Shown here: positions 15,600 through 25,900 of the stretch, piece after piece
Layout of the letters: each line of letters starts with the position of its first letter
Numbering within the stretch: the stretch's first letter is position 1
Assembly: GCF_964283195.1 (NCBI RefSeq)
Contig: NZ_CAXYLH010000003.1
DNA from: Paratractidigestivibacter sp003150175
GTDB lineage: Bacteria; Actinomycetota; Coriobacteriia; Coriobacteriales; Atopobiaceae
Direction: 5' to 3' (one strand)
DNA: 64,000 nucleotides
The notes under the pieces: generated by a model
Seen by the model: only the letters and a program-made list of their open reading frames with translations
Told to the model about the DNA's origin: nothing
Databases searched by the model: none
Translations under genes and position numbers: made by a program

Positions 15600-18332
15600 G
15601 TGGCAGACGAGAACAACAACAGCACGCCGGGCGACGGCGAGGCCCTGCCGGAGGACCTCCGGCGCCTGCTCGACCGCGCCCAGGCGACGGACGAGGGCGC
15701 GGACGTCTACGACGAGTCCGAGTCCAGCGACGATGCGGACGACGATGACGACGGCGAGCTCGAGGAGGAATTCGGCAACGCCGGCACCGGCGTGGACACC
15801 GGCGAGACCGACGAGCACGGCGGCGCGCTCCAGATCAAGGAGTTCGGCCACGAGATGCGCCAGTCCTTCATCGAGTACTCGATGTCGGTCATTACCGCCC
15901 GCGCCCTGCCGGATGTCCGCGACGGCCTGAAGCCGGTCCACCGCCGCATCCTGTACGCCATGAACGAGTCGGGCATCTTCCCTAACCGCCCGCACAAGAA
16001 GTCCGCTTGGACGGTCGGCGAAGTCATCGGCAAGTACCACCCGCACGGCGACTCCGCCGTCTACGAGGCCATGGTCCGCCTCGCGCAGTGGTTCTCCATG
16101 CGCACGCCGCTCATCGACGGCCACGGCAACTTCGGCAACATCGACGGCGACGGCGCGGCAGCCATGCGTTACACCGAGTCGCGCCTGGCCAAGCCCGCCA
16201 TGGAGCTCCTGCGCGACCTCCAGAAGGACACCGTCGACTGGCAGCCAAACTATGACGAGTCCCTCGCCGAGCCGCAGGTCCTCCCCGCGCGCTTCCCGAA
16301 CCTGCTCGTCAACGGCTGCGGTGGCATCGCCGTCGGCATGGCCACGAACATCCCGCCCCACAACCTGGGCGAGGCGGTCGAGGCCACCTGCATGCTCATC
16401 GACAACCCCGAGGCCACGACCGAGGACCTGATGACGGTCATGCCGGGCCCCGACTTCCCGACGGGCGCCATCATCATGGGCACCGACGGCATTCGCGACG
16501 CCTACGAGACCGGCCGCGGCTCCATCACCGTGCGCGCGAAGGCGAACGTCGAGACGACCAAGACCGGCCGCTCCCGCATCGTCTTTACCGAGATGCCCTA
16601 CCAGGTCAACAAGGGCACCCTGCAGGAGAAGATCGCCCAGCTCGTCAACGACAAGCGCATCGAGGGTATCTCCGACCTGCGCGACGAGTCCAACCAGAAG
16701 GGCATCAGGCTCGTCATCGAGCTCAAGAAGGACGTCATCCCGCAGGTCGTCCTCAACAACCTGTACAAGTACACGCAGCTCCAGACCACCTTCGGCGTGA
16801 TCAACCTGGCGCTCGTCGACGGCGTGCCCAAGTGCCTGACCCTGCGCGAGATGCTGCAGCACTACATCGACCACCAGGTCGACGTCGTGACCCGCCGTAC
16901 CCGCTTCGACCTCAAGAAGGCCCAGGCCCGCGCCCACATCCTCGAGGGATATCTCCTCGCGCTCGACAACATCGATGAGGTCATCCACATCATCCGCTCG
17001 AGCCGCACCGACTCCGAGGCGAGCCAGCGCTTGATCGAGCGCTTCGGCTTCTCGCCGGAGCAGACCCAGGCCATCCTCGAGATGCGCCTGCGCCGCCTGA
17101 CCGGCCTCTCTCGCGACCAGATCGAGGAGGAGCTCGCGGGCCTGCGCCGCGCGATCGCCTACTACGAGGACCTTCTTGCCAACCCGGTCAAGATCCTCGG
17201 CGTCATCAAGGACGAGATGCGCGAGATCAGCCGCAAGTTCTCCGACAAGCGCCGCACCCAGATCTCGGCGCAGGGCACCAAGGAGCTCAACGTCGAGGAC
17301 CTCATCGCCGAGGAGGACATGGTCGTCACCGTCACCCACGCCGGCTACGTCAAGCGCACGCCGCTCGACACCTACCGCTCCCAGAAGCGCGGTGGCAAGG
17401 GCGTCCAGGGCGTCAACCTCAAGGACGAGGACTTCGTCGAGGACCTCTTTGTGGCGAGTACCCACGATTACGTGCTGTTCTTCTCGAACAAGGGCAAGGT
17501 CTACCGCCTGAAGGTCCACGAGCTGCCCATCGGCCAGCGCACCGCGCGCGGCACCGCGATGGTCAACCTCGTGCCGTTCGAGGACGGCGAGCGCGCGGCG
17601 GCCGTCATCACCTGCCGCACCTTCCCGGACGACGAGTACCTGATGTTCGCCACGGCCAACGGCACCGTGAAGAAGACCGCCATGAGCGCCTACGACCGCA
17701 CGCGCCGCGACGGCATCATCGCCATCAACCTGCGCGAGGGCGACGAGCTCGTCAACGTGCGCCGCGTCAAGGAGGGCGAGAAGGTCATGCTCGTCTCGAC
17801 CGACGGCAAGGCCATCATGTTCCCCGAGAGCGACGTGCGCCCGATGGGCCGCGACACCTCCGGAGTCCGCGGCATCACCCTCAAGGGAGATGCGAAGATG
17901 CTCGGTATGGAGATCACCAACGGCAACGGCGACCTCTTCGTCATCACCGAGAAGGGCTACGGCAAGCGCACGCCCGTTAGCGACTACCCCGAGCACAAGC
18001 GCGGCAGCCAGGGCGTCTTCACGATCACGATGACCGAGAAGAAGGGCAACCTCGTGGCCTGCCGCATCGTGGGCCCGCAGCACGAGCTCATGATCATGTC
18101 CAACGAGGGCGTGGTCATCCGCGTGAAGAGCAAGGACATCAGCCGCCTGGGCCGCTCCACCCAGGGCGTCAAGGTCATGAACCTCGGCGACGACGACACC
18201 GTGAGCGCCATCGCTCGCATGGCCGTGGCCAAGCGCAAGCCCGAGGCGGGCGAGGGCGCCGACGACGAGGACCAGGGCGCGCTCACCCTTGCCGGCGAGG
18301 AAGAGGTCGACGAGGATCTCCTGGACGAGTAG
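15600..18332 (+). CDS. gyrA: DNA gyrase subunit A with acidic N-terminal extension
   Basis: This 910-residue protein contains the whole GyrA core: SFIEYSMSVITARALPDVRD, GLKPVHRRILYAM, the quinolone-region helix HPHGDSAVYEAMVRLAQ (Ser at the position equivalent to E. coli 83, Glu at 87), catalytic Tyr in AMRYTESRL, and the GyrA-box SQKRGGKGVQG at the start of the DNA-wrapping beta-pinwheel. About 80 residues precede the core, with a strongly acidic run (ESSDDADDDDDGELEEEF), and the C-terminus is again acidic. The extension makes it longer than most GyrA proteins. It starts at GTG 15600 after AGAAAGG. It works with GyrB to introduce negative supercoils. Confidence 0.97.
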   Translation: MADENNNSTPGDGEALPEDLRRLLDRAQATDEGADVYDESESSDDADDDDDGELEEEFGNAGTGVDTGETDEHGGALQIKEFGHEMRQSFIEYSMSVITARALPDVRDGLKPVHRRILYAMNESGIFPNRPHKKSAWTVGEVIGKYHPHGDSAVYEAMVRLAQWFSMRTPLIDGHGNFGNIDGDGAAAMRYTESRLAKPAMELLRDLQKDTVDWQPNYDESLAEPQVLPARFPNLLVNGCGGIAVGMATNIPPHNLGEAVEATCMLIDNPEATTEDLMTVMPGPDFPTGAIIMGTDGIRDAYETGRGSITVRAKANVETTKTGRSRIVFTEMPYQVNKGTLQEKIAQLVNDKRIEGISDLRDESNQKGIRLVIELKKDVIPQVVLNNLYKYTQLQTTFGVINLALVDGVPKCLTLREMLQHYIDHQVDVVTRRTRFDLKKAQARAHILEGYLLALDNIDEVIHIIRSSRTDSEASQRLIERFGFSPEQTQAILEMRLRRLTGLSRDQIEEELAGLRRAIAYYEDLLANPVKILGVIKDEMREISRKFSDKRRTQISAQGTKELNVEDLIAEEDMVVTVTHAGYVKRTPLDTYRSQKRGGKGVQGVNLKDEDFVEDLFVASTHDYVLFFSNKGKVYRLKVHELPIGQRTARGTAMVNLVPFEDGERAAAVITCRTFPDDEYLMFATANGTVKKTAMSAYDRTRRDGIIAINLREGDELVNVRRVKEGEKVMLVSTDGKAIMFPESDVRPMGRDTSGVRGITLKGDAKMLGMEITNGNGDLFVITEKGYGKRTPVSDYPEHKRGSQGVFTITMTEKKGNLVACRIVGPQHELMIMSNEGVVIRVKSKDISRLGRSTQGVKVMNLGDDDTVSAIARMAVAKRKPEAGEGADDEDQGALTLAGEEEVDEDLLDE

Positions 18333-18364
18333 TCTCGCCGAGCCCGGAGTCAATGTATAGCGAG

Positions 18365-18400
18365 CGAGCCGCAGGTCGTTTGGCCTGCGGCTCGTTTTTT
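18365..18400 (+). terminator. Rho-independent terminator after gyrA
   Basis: An 11-bp stem (18365-18375 with 18384-18394) is followed by six T's at 18395-18400. Confidence 0.95.
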
Positions 18401-18471
18401 GTCTACGAAGTGCGCGGGGCCGGCCCGATTGCCCGGCACCGACGCCCGTGATCGGTCGGGAGCGACGCTGC

Positions 18472-18999
18472 CTATTCGAAGTCCTCCGGCGAAACGTGCT
18501 CGACGAAGTCGTGGAACTCCGCCATCTCGGCCTCCTGCTCGGCCTCGCGGACGCCCTTGAAGTCGAGCATCGAGGCGGCTTCGAGCACCGAGTCCTCGGC
18601 GAGGATCTTCACCCCGCAGCGCACGGCGAGCGCGATGGCATCCGACGGGCGGGCGTCCACGAGCCGCTCGGAGCCGTCCGCGGCGCGCAGGACGAGCTGG
18701 GCGTAGAACGTGGTGCCGGAGACCTTGTTGATCCTGACCGAGAGGAGCTGGGCGTCGAGCGCCTCGAGCGTCGACTTGAGGAGGTCATGGGTCTTCGGCC
18801 GCTGGTCCTTCTCGGGCCTCACGCCGAGGCTGATGGCCGCGGCCTCGACCGACCCGATGCGGATGGGGAGGCGGCGCGGCTTGCGCGTGGGCTCGCCGTC
18901 CTCGGGTTTCTCGCCCTCGTGCTGCTCGAGCACGACGAAGGAGGGAACGGGTCCGGCGCCCATGGCGACCGTTTTTATGTCCATGACTTTAAGGGGCAA
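18472..18999 (-). CDS. Bifunctional nuclease family protein (DUF151)
   Basis: The protein has the BFN/DUF151 layout: MDIKTVAMG and VVLEQHEG strands, RLPIRIGSVEAAAISLGV, then HDLLKSTLEALDAQLLSVRI, and DARPSDAIALAVRCGVKILA. That last block (D-x-R-P-S-D-A-I-A-L-A) is the most diagnostic part of the family. Related proteins have been reported to act as nucleases or stress factors; the true substrate here is unknown. I choose TTG 18999 because GAGGA lies about 8 bases upstream. A later ATG at 18984 would also preserve the domain. The last 30 residues are acidic. The gene is convergent with gyrA. Confidence 0.8.
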   Translation of the reverse strand: MPLKVMDIKTVAMGAGPVPSFVVLEQHEGEKPEDGEPTRKPRRLPIRIGSVEAAAISLGVRPEKDQRPKTHDLLKSTLEALDAQLLSVRINKVSGTTFYAQLVLRAADGSERLVDARPSDAIALAVRCGVKILAEDSVLEAASMLDFKGVREAEQEAEMAEFHDFVEHVSPEDFE

Positions 19000-19129
19000 A
19001 GCTGAGTCCTCACGTTCGGTGTGTGTCGATGGGTAATCGTACCCATATTGCATGGAGCTGCAAAGGCGGATCGCAAAGACGTCAAAGACAACTAATTTCG
19101 GCCCGCGCCAACTTTTTTCAAAAAAGTAG

Positions 19130-19158
19130 TTGACGGAGGGTAGGGGTGCGCGTAATAT
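19130..19158 (+). promoter_or_regulatory. Sigma-70-type promoter of the tRNA-Ile gene
   Basis: TTGACG (19130-19135) and TAATAT (19153-19158) are separated by 17 bp. The -10 ends 13 bp before the tRNA-Ile. Confidence 0.75.
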
Positions 19159-19171
19159 AACTTCTCGCGTT

Positions 19172-19248
19172 GGGCCTGTAGCTCAGTTGGTCAGAGCGTC
19201 CGGCTGATAACCGGGAGGTCACAAGTTCGAACCTTGTCAGGCCCACCA
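19172..19248 (+). tRNA. tRNA-Ile (GAT anticodon)
   Basis: Cloverleaf of 77 nt with encoded CCA. Acceptor GGGCCTG pairs with CAGGCCC; the anticodon arm CCGGCTGATAACCGG gives GAT; the T arm contains GTTCGAA. Confidence 0.97.
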
Positions 19249-19265
19249 CTTTTTTCTTGGCAATA

Positions 19266-19311
19266 GCCGCCCCAGCGTTAGCCGAGTCGCCGCTGGGGCG
19301 GTTATTCTTTA
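19266..19311 (+). terminator. Hairpin between tRNA-Ile and tRNA-Ala, possible terminator
   Basis: An 11-bp stem (19267-19277 with 19291-19301) is followed by a T-rich stretch TTATTCTTT. Confidence 0.6.
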
Positions 19312-19332
19312 GAAAAGAGTGGCCGCCCAATC

Positions 19333-19408
19333 GGGGACTTAGCTCAGCTGGGAGAGCGCGGGCTTTGCAAGCCTGAGGTCGAGGGTTCGAACCCCTTAGT
19401 CTCCACCA
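19333..19408 (+). tRNA. tRNA-Ala (TGC anticodon)
   Basis: Cloverleaf of 76 nt with encoded CCA. Acceptor GGGGACT pairs with AGTCTCC (one G-T pair); the anticodon loop TTTGCAA gives TGC; the T arm has GGGTTCGAACCCC. No rRNA genes flank this Ile-Ala pair. Confidence 0.96.
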
Positions 19409-19415
19409 CGAATCG

Positions 19416-19448
19416 CCGCCGCCGAGCCTTCGGGCCCGGCGGTTTTTT
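19416..19448 (+). terminator. Terminator after tRNA-Ala
   Basis: GC-rich hairpin CCGCCGAGCC / GGCCCGGCGG with a short TTCG-like loop, followed by six T's. Confidence 0.85.
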
Positions 19449-19473
19449 GTTGCGCGCGGGTCCAGGCGCGGGC

Positions 19474-19640
19474 GTGTGGCGGGAATGTGGCGGGAATCGC
19501 CGTCGTTGATCGCCGTGTGGCAGGAATCGCCGCTGTGGCATGGAGCGTGACAAGAATGGCTGCTGTGGCACGCGAATCTGTGCCACAGCGGCTCTTTTTG
19601 TTACGGCTCGTGCCACAGCGCCCATTTTTGCCGCGCCTCT
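19474..19640. repeat. Degenerate direct and inverted TGTGGC / GTGCCACAG repeats
   Basis: Units such as TGTGGCGGGAAT, GTGGCGGGAATCGCCG, GTGTGGCAGGAATCGCCG and GCTGTGGCA occur in sequence. They are followed by GTGCCACAGCGGCTCTTTTTG and GTGCCACAGCGCCCATTTTTG, two copies of the complementary half about 29 bp apart. Confidence 0.6.
19558..19598 (+). terminator. Strong hairpin with T-run within the repeat region
   Basis: GCTGCTGTGGCAC pairs with GTGCCACAGCGGC (one G-T pair) around a 7-nt loop and is followed by TCTTTTTG. Confidence 0.7.
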
Positions 19641-19773
19641 GTGCCCCCTGCGCATCGTAAAGCCCCCTGGCGTCCTTCTCGCTCCGTTCCATCGCGCCCG
19701 CGTGCCGCCCCCGTGCCCCGCAAAGCTCCCGGCGGTTACTCTCGCCGCGGCGCCGCGAGATTTATCTGTGGTT

Positions 19774-19789
19774 TGGGACAGTTGTCCCA
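19774..19789. promoter_or_regulatory. 16-bp palindrome, possible operator
   Basis: TGGGACAGTTGTCCCA is a perfect 7-bp inverted repeat with a 2-bp centre, about 145 bp upstream of the adhesin start. It could be a repressor site; there is no direct evidence. Confidence 0.35.
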
Positions 19790-19931
19790 CGCCTCGTGAC
19801 CAGCGAAAAAGAAGCGCCCCTCTGTGTTTTGGCCATTTTTGGGACGAATGTTCACTACCGCCGTGAATCGCCGTTCCGTACGCTCAACGTAGACAGCTCT
19901 GCATTCGCTACAGAGAAAGCGGTGATGCCCT

Positions 19932-22900
19932 ATGAAGAAGGCCGTGCGGATTACCCTGGCATACGTGCTCACGTGTGTCTTTGTCCTGACCGGGGTGCTC
20001 GCGCTCGCGGCACCGATGCGGGCCATCGCGGAGGAGACCTCCGCGCAGGGGCCCGCCGCGACCACGACGGTCGACCCCGATACGCGCGACCGCTGGAAAC
20101 ACTGGACAGCGGGAGGAGGCGACGAGTCACGGCTCTCGACCCAGAACGTCGGGCGGATCTGGACCGACAAGACCGTTGAGGCAGCGGGCGATGAGGACCA
20201 ATCGAACTTCTTGACCACACTCTCCGTCATGTCGTCCACGTCCAACACCACCGTGACCCAGTCGATGCCGCTCGACATCGTGCTCGTGCTCGACGTCTCC
20301 GGCTCGATGGATGACCCGATGGGCTCGACTGACAGCACCAAGCGAGTTGACGCGCTCAAAACTGCGGCCGGGTCCTTCATCGACACTATCGCAAAGCAGA
20401 ACGAGGGCCTTTCGGCCGAGAAACAGCACCAGGTCGCCATCGTCAAGTTCGCGGGTAACGAGAACAATGGGGTCGGAAACGGCAAGTACAGCGACGGGGG
20501 GTACACGTATAACTACACGCAGGTCATGAAGAGGCTCTCTGTGTGCAACAGCGGCTCGTCAAGCAGCTTCAAGGACACCGTCAACAAGATCGACCCCTCC
20601 GGTTCCACGCGCGCCGACAATGGCATGAAGCTCGCTCAGCTGGAGCTGAAAACCTATGGTCGCGCCAATGCAAAGAAGATCGTGGTTTTCTTTACCGATG
20701 GCAAGCCGACCTCTCGCAGTGACTTCGACCCTACGGTCGCGAGCAACGCCGTCTCTACAGCGAAGGCCATGAAGGACTCAGGGACCACGATATACACCAT
20801 CGGGATCTTCGCCGGTGCCAACCCGAAGGCCGACCCTACAAAATACGGCACGAGCGACGAGAACAAGTTCATGCATGCCGTATCGAGCAACTACCCGGCC
20901 GCCACCTCCTATACGAGCGATAAGCTCGGCGCTCGCGCGCAGGATTCCGACTATTACCAGTCTGCGGCCACATCCTCCGAGCTCAAGAAGGTATTCGAGG
21001 GCATCTCCCAGTCCATCACCACGGGTGCGGGCTACCCCACCCACATCGAGGAGGGCTTCGAGGCAAGCGAGTCCGGCTACATCACGTTTACGGACATCTT
21101 GGGCGACTTCATGCAGGTCGACGGCTTCCGGAGCGCCCAGATCAGCGGCGCGACGTTCCCCACCGCCGCGAAGACCTCCCACGGCAACGTCGACACCTAC
21201 GAGTTCTCGGGGGCTGCCCACGACCTGGTGATCACCGTCGAGCGCGCGGGCGAGGACAACCCGCGGCAGGGAGACAAGGTTACCGTCCAGGTGCCCGCGT
21301 CCCTCATCCCGCTGCGCGAGTACAAGGTCGATGAGGCCAAGGGCACGTTCGAGGTCGCGGACATCGGCAGCGTCATGCCCCTGCGCGTGACGTACGCCTC
21401 GAGCGTCAAGGCCGCCGCGCGCGACCACCTCTTTGAGCCCGGCGACACACCTGGCCTGAGCGACTATATCGACGAAAACTGGGACCGCGAAGCCGACACG
21501 CTGAGCTTCCTGGCCAATAAATGGTCCGGCGGCGAGCTGGGCGACACCATTGCCAGCTTCCAGCCGTCGAGCACCAACGGGTACTACTACTTCCAGAAGG
21601 CGACGCCCCTCTATACCGACGAGGCGTGCACGCGCCGCGCGGCGCGCGCCCCCCAAGGCGGGGAGACCTACTACTACAAGGACGAGTACGTAGCGCAGGG
21701 CAAAGACGGGAAGCCGCAGGACGCCTATACCGTGATCGCGGTCGACGGCGGCGCCATCGCGAGCTTCGAAGGCGCCCTCACCATCGAGGGAGGCGGCTAC
21801 GCCTTTGCCAAGGGCACTGCGCGCCTCGCCTTCATCAACCAGCTCCACACCGAGAAGACCGCTGTGGGCGATAATGCCACCGGTACCGCCCGCGACGTGC
21901 TGAACCCGCGGTGGAACGACGACGCGAGCGTCTCCAACGCCACGCACATCGAGTCTCACCTGGGCAACAACGGCAGGATTACGCTCAGCCTCGCCACCAC
22001 GCCTGCCGAGCTCGACACCAAGGCCGGCTTCGGCCTGTCCAAGGTGCTCGACGGCCGTGACTGGACCGATTCCGACAAGTTCACGTTCCGCATAGACCTC
22101 ACGTCCGGGGACCGCGAGGGCCAGAGCGCGAAGGGCGATTCCGCCGTCGTCACCGTGACCAAGGCAGACCTCGACGAGTCCGGCCGCGCTGCCATCGACT
22201 TCGGCAAGATCACCTTCACCAAGGTCGGCACCTACGAGTACGAGGTGTACGAGGAGGAGCCCGAGGGCACCGCGGACCACGTCAAGGACGGCGTCACGTA
22301 CAGCACCGATCGCATCAAGGTCACTGTGGTCGTCACCGTCGACAAGGACGGCAAGTTCTCCGCCGCCGTCACCAAGCCCGAGAAAACGACCTTCACCAAC
22401 ACCTATGACGTGACCCCGAGCGAATCCAGCGTGACCGATCAGATTAAGGTGAGCAAGGCCTTGACCGGACGCGACATGGCGGAAGGGGAGTTCTCCTTCG
22501 AGCTCGTCGAGGGCGAGGGGGACGCCGCCAAGGTGGTGGCCGAGGGAACGAACGGCGAGGACGGCAACGTCGTCCTGTCCAAGGTGACCTACAAGGCCGC
22601 GGGCACGCACATCTACACGCTCCACGAGGTCAACGGCGGCAACACAGAAAAGGGCATGACCTACGATCCCGCGACCTATACCGTGACGACGACCGTGGCG
22701 GATAACGGGGACGGCACCCTCAGCGTCCAGCACACGCTCGACGGCCCCACGACCGACAACCCGTCCGTGACGTTCAACAATACCTACGAGACGACTCCCG
22801 CAGAGGTTGAGCGCTTCCTACGCGGCACGAAGACCCTGACCGGCCGCGACGCGCTCGAGGGCGAGAAGTTCTCCTTCGAGGCCAAGCAGGTCAGCGGCCC

Positions 22901-25900
22901 CGAGGGCGGTGTCTCCGGGTTCTCGGCATCCGCCGAGGTCGCCGGCGCGAAGGACGGTGGGCGAGTGGCCTTCGACTTCGGAAACGCGACCTTCTCGCTT
23001 CCTGGCGAGTACGTCTTCGAGATCCGTGAGGTCCCGCCCGCCGAGCCTGCCGGTGGCATGACCTACGACGGCCACACCTGCACGGCGACCATCAAGGTCA
23101 AGGACCAGGACGGCGCGCTCGTCGTCGAGTCCACCACTTACTCCGATGAGGCCATCGACGGCGTCGAGGGCGCGAGCTTCTTCAACGCGTACAGGCCCGC
23201 GGACGCGGAATACGCCGGCATCAACGTTACCAAGGTGCTGAACGGTCGCGAGATGGTGGCCGGTGAGTTCTCCTTCGAGATCAAGGGCGACGACGAAGAC
23301 TCCGAGGCGCTTCTTTCCGACGCGGACCGAAGCTTCGTGAACGGCGGCCCGCTCGAGTCCGGTCAGAAGGACGAGATGAGGAAGCTCGCCGGCCTCACCT
23401 TCACCAAGGAGAACGTGGGGAAGACCTACAGCTTCACCGTGAGCGAGGCCGTGCCCGCCGCCGACCAGAAGCTCCCCGGCGTGACGTACGACGCCGGCAC
23501 CCACTCCGTCCAGATCAAGGTCGACGACGCGCTCAACGGCGCGATCACGGCGACGACCACGGTCGATGGCGAGGCGAGCGATGAAGTGGCGTTCGTGAAC
23601 AGCTACGAGGCGGGTCCCGGCGAGCTCGCCACCGCGACCTTCGGCCTGGGCAAGAAGCTCAACGGCCGCGACTGGGCCGACGGCGACTCCTTCACCTTCG
23701 AGCTCGCCGCGGTGACCGAGGGCGCGCCGATGCCCGAGCGCACGACGGCGACCGTGACGGCCGCCGACGTCGCGGACGGCCGCGCGGCCTTCGACTTCGG
23801 AACCATCACGTACAACGCGACGGGCAGCTACGAGTATGAGGTCCGCGAGCAGAACGCCGGTCAGGTCGTCAACGGCATGACCTACAGCGCGAACGTGGCA
23901 CGCGTCCGGGTGAGCGTGGTCGACGACGCGGCGACGGGCAAGCTCGTGGCGACGCCGTCGCTCATCTCCGGCTCCGCGACCTTCGAGAACGGCTACTCGG
24001 TCGAGCTCGACTACGACGCAAAGGGTGGGCTCTCCATCGCGAAGACGCTCGTGGGCGCCTCCGCGGAGGCGGGCAAGTTCAGCTTCACCGTCACGCCCGA
24101 GGGCGATGACGTGCTGGGCATCGCGGGCACCTACGCCTCCCCGGCGCTCACCGACGGCGTCGCGGCGACCATCGCCGCCACGAGCGGTCAGATCGTCTTT
24201 ACGCAGCGGGACGCTGGGAAGAGCTGGGGCTACACCGTGACCGAGTCCGATCCCGGCGCCGGCTTTACCTGCGATGGTGCCACGTGGAACATTCGGGTGA
24301 GCGTGGCCGACGACCCCGCGGCAGGGCGCCTGAGCGTGACGACCGTCGCGACGGGCGGCGGCGCGGAGCAGTCCTGGACGTATACCTCCGACGCCGGTCG
24401 CGTCGAGGGCGCGCCCAACGTCATCAACTTCGTGAACCGCTACTCCGCGGGCGGCGCGACCACGGCGATCTCCGGGACGAAGACCCTGACCGGCAGGCAG
24501 ATGGCCGACGGTGAGTTCTCCTTTGAGCTCGCGTATGCGGCCGACCCGGCGAACGTCGTGGCGCGGGCGGGCAACGCGGGAGGAACCGTCGACTTCGGTA
24601 GCCTGAGCTACACGACGGATAGCTTGAGGCAGCTCGTGGCCGATGGGCTCGCCTCCCGAACCGGCACCGGATGGTCCGTGGGCTATGTGGCGCGCGAGGC
24701 GACGGCGGGGCTTGCCGACGCTGGCATCGCCGCGCAGGCGAGCACGTTCGGCGTCACCGTCAACGTGACCGACAACGGCGACGGAACCCTGACCTGTGAC
24801 GTCGCGTATCCCGATGGCGGGCTGGCGTTCGTGAACGAGTACCAGCCGACCGAGGCGACCATATCGCTCACGGGCACGAAGTCCCTCAACGTGCCCGAGG
24901 GCCTGACGGGACCCGCGGACATCACGGGCAAGTTTACCTTCACCGTGACAGGCGAGGAGGGCGCGCCGATGCCCGAGCGCACGTCCGCGACGAACGACGG
25001 CTCCGGCACGGTCGATTTCGGCGGCATCACCTTCACGCTCGAGAACACCTTCGGCGGCGCGCAGACGCAGGCCGAGGACGTCGCCGATGAGGAGGCGGCA
25101 AAGAAGGACGCCGCCGCGCCCCTGGATACCCCGGTAGTGGCGGACGACGGCGCCGCGGGCAAGAAGGGCGCGGCTGACGAAGCCCCCGAGATCATGGGCG
25201 AGGATTCCGAGGCCGAGGGCGCAACGGACCTCGCGCCGGTGCCGGACGCCGATGCTCAGGAGCTCAACGCTGAGCCTGATACCGAGGCCGATAGCGTGCG
25301 CGAGACCGAGCCTGACCCCGCGCCCCTGGCCGAGGAGGAGCCCGCGCCCCTGGCCGACACCCCTGTGGTCCAGGAGGCTCCCGCAGAGGAGCTCGCTCCC
25401 GTGGCGGCAGTCGCCCGTTGGACGCCTAAACGCAGCGCGATCCGCCTCGCGGTGAACGATGGCAAGGTGGACGGCGCACAGGTCGTTGCAGACGATCCTG
25501 CCCTGGAGACCGATCCCCAGGCTGACGCCGGCATCGCCGCCGCTCCCGCGGCCCAGGCCCCCGGGCCCCGCAGCCGCATCTTCCGCTACGTCGTCACCGA
25601 GTCCGGCAGCCTGCCCGGCGTTGCCAACGACGCCCGCGCTTCCCGCGACGTCTACATCAAGGTCACCGACGACGGCGCCGGGCACCTGAGCGCCGAGTTC
25701 GTCGATGGCCCCGACGTGGCCTCCGCCAGGCATCTCGATGCTCCTGACCTGGCCTTCATCAACACCTACGACGTCACGGGCACGAGCGCTTCCATCACAG
25801 CGTGCAAGAGCCTCGAGGGCCGCGACCTCGTCGCCGGCGAGTTCGAGTTCGCCCTCATGGGTGCCGACGGGCAGACCGTCCTCACCGCGACGAACGACGC

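Larger units (their letters stand above)
19449..19931. other. Noncoding region upstream of the large adhesin gene
   Basis: About 480 bp without a supportable gene. It contains degenerate TGTGGC repeats, one strong terminator hairpin and a short palindrome, all listed separately. A promoter for the adhesin presumably lies between 19790 and 19910, but no clear -35/-10 pair was recognised. Confidence 0.6.

Noticed and set aside
15582..18353. Very long minus-strand open frame opposite gyrA
   Set aside because: Antisense shadow of gyrA; the plus strand encodes a complete conserved protein.
19172..19408. tRNA-Ile and tRNA-Ala as part of an rRNA operon spacer
   Set aside because: No 16S or 23S sequence flanks them; gyrA and an adhesin gene do, and terminators follow.
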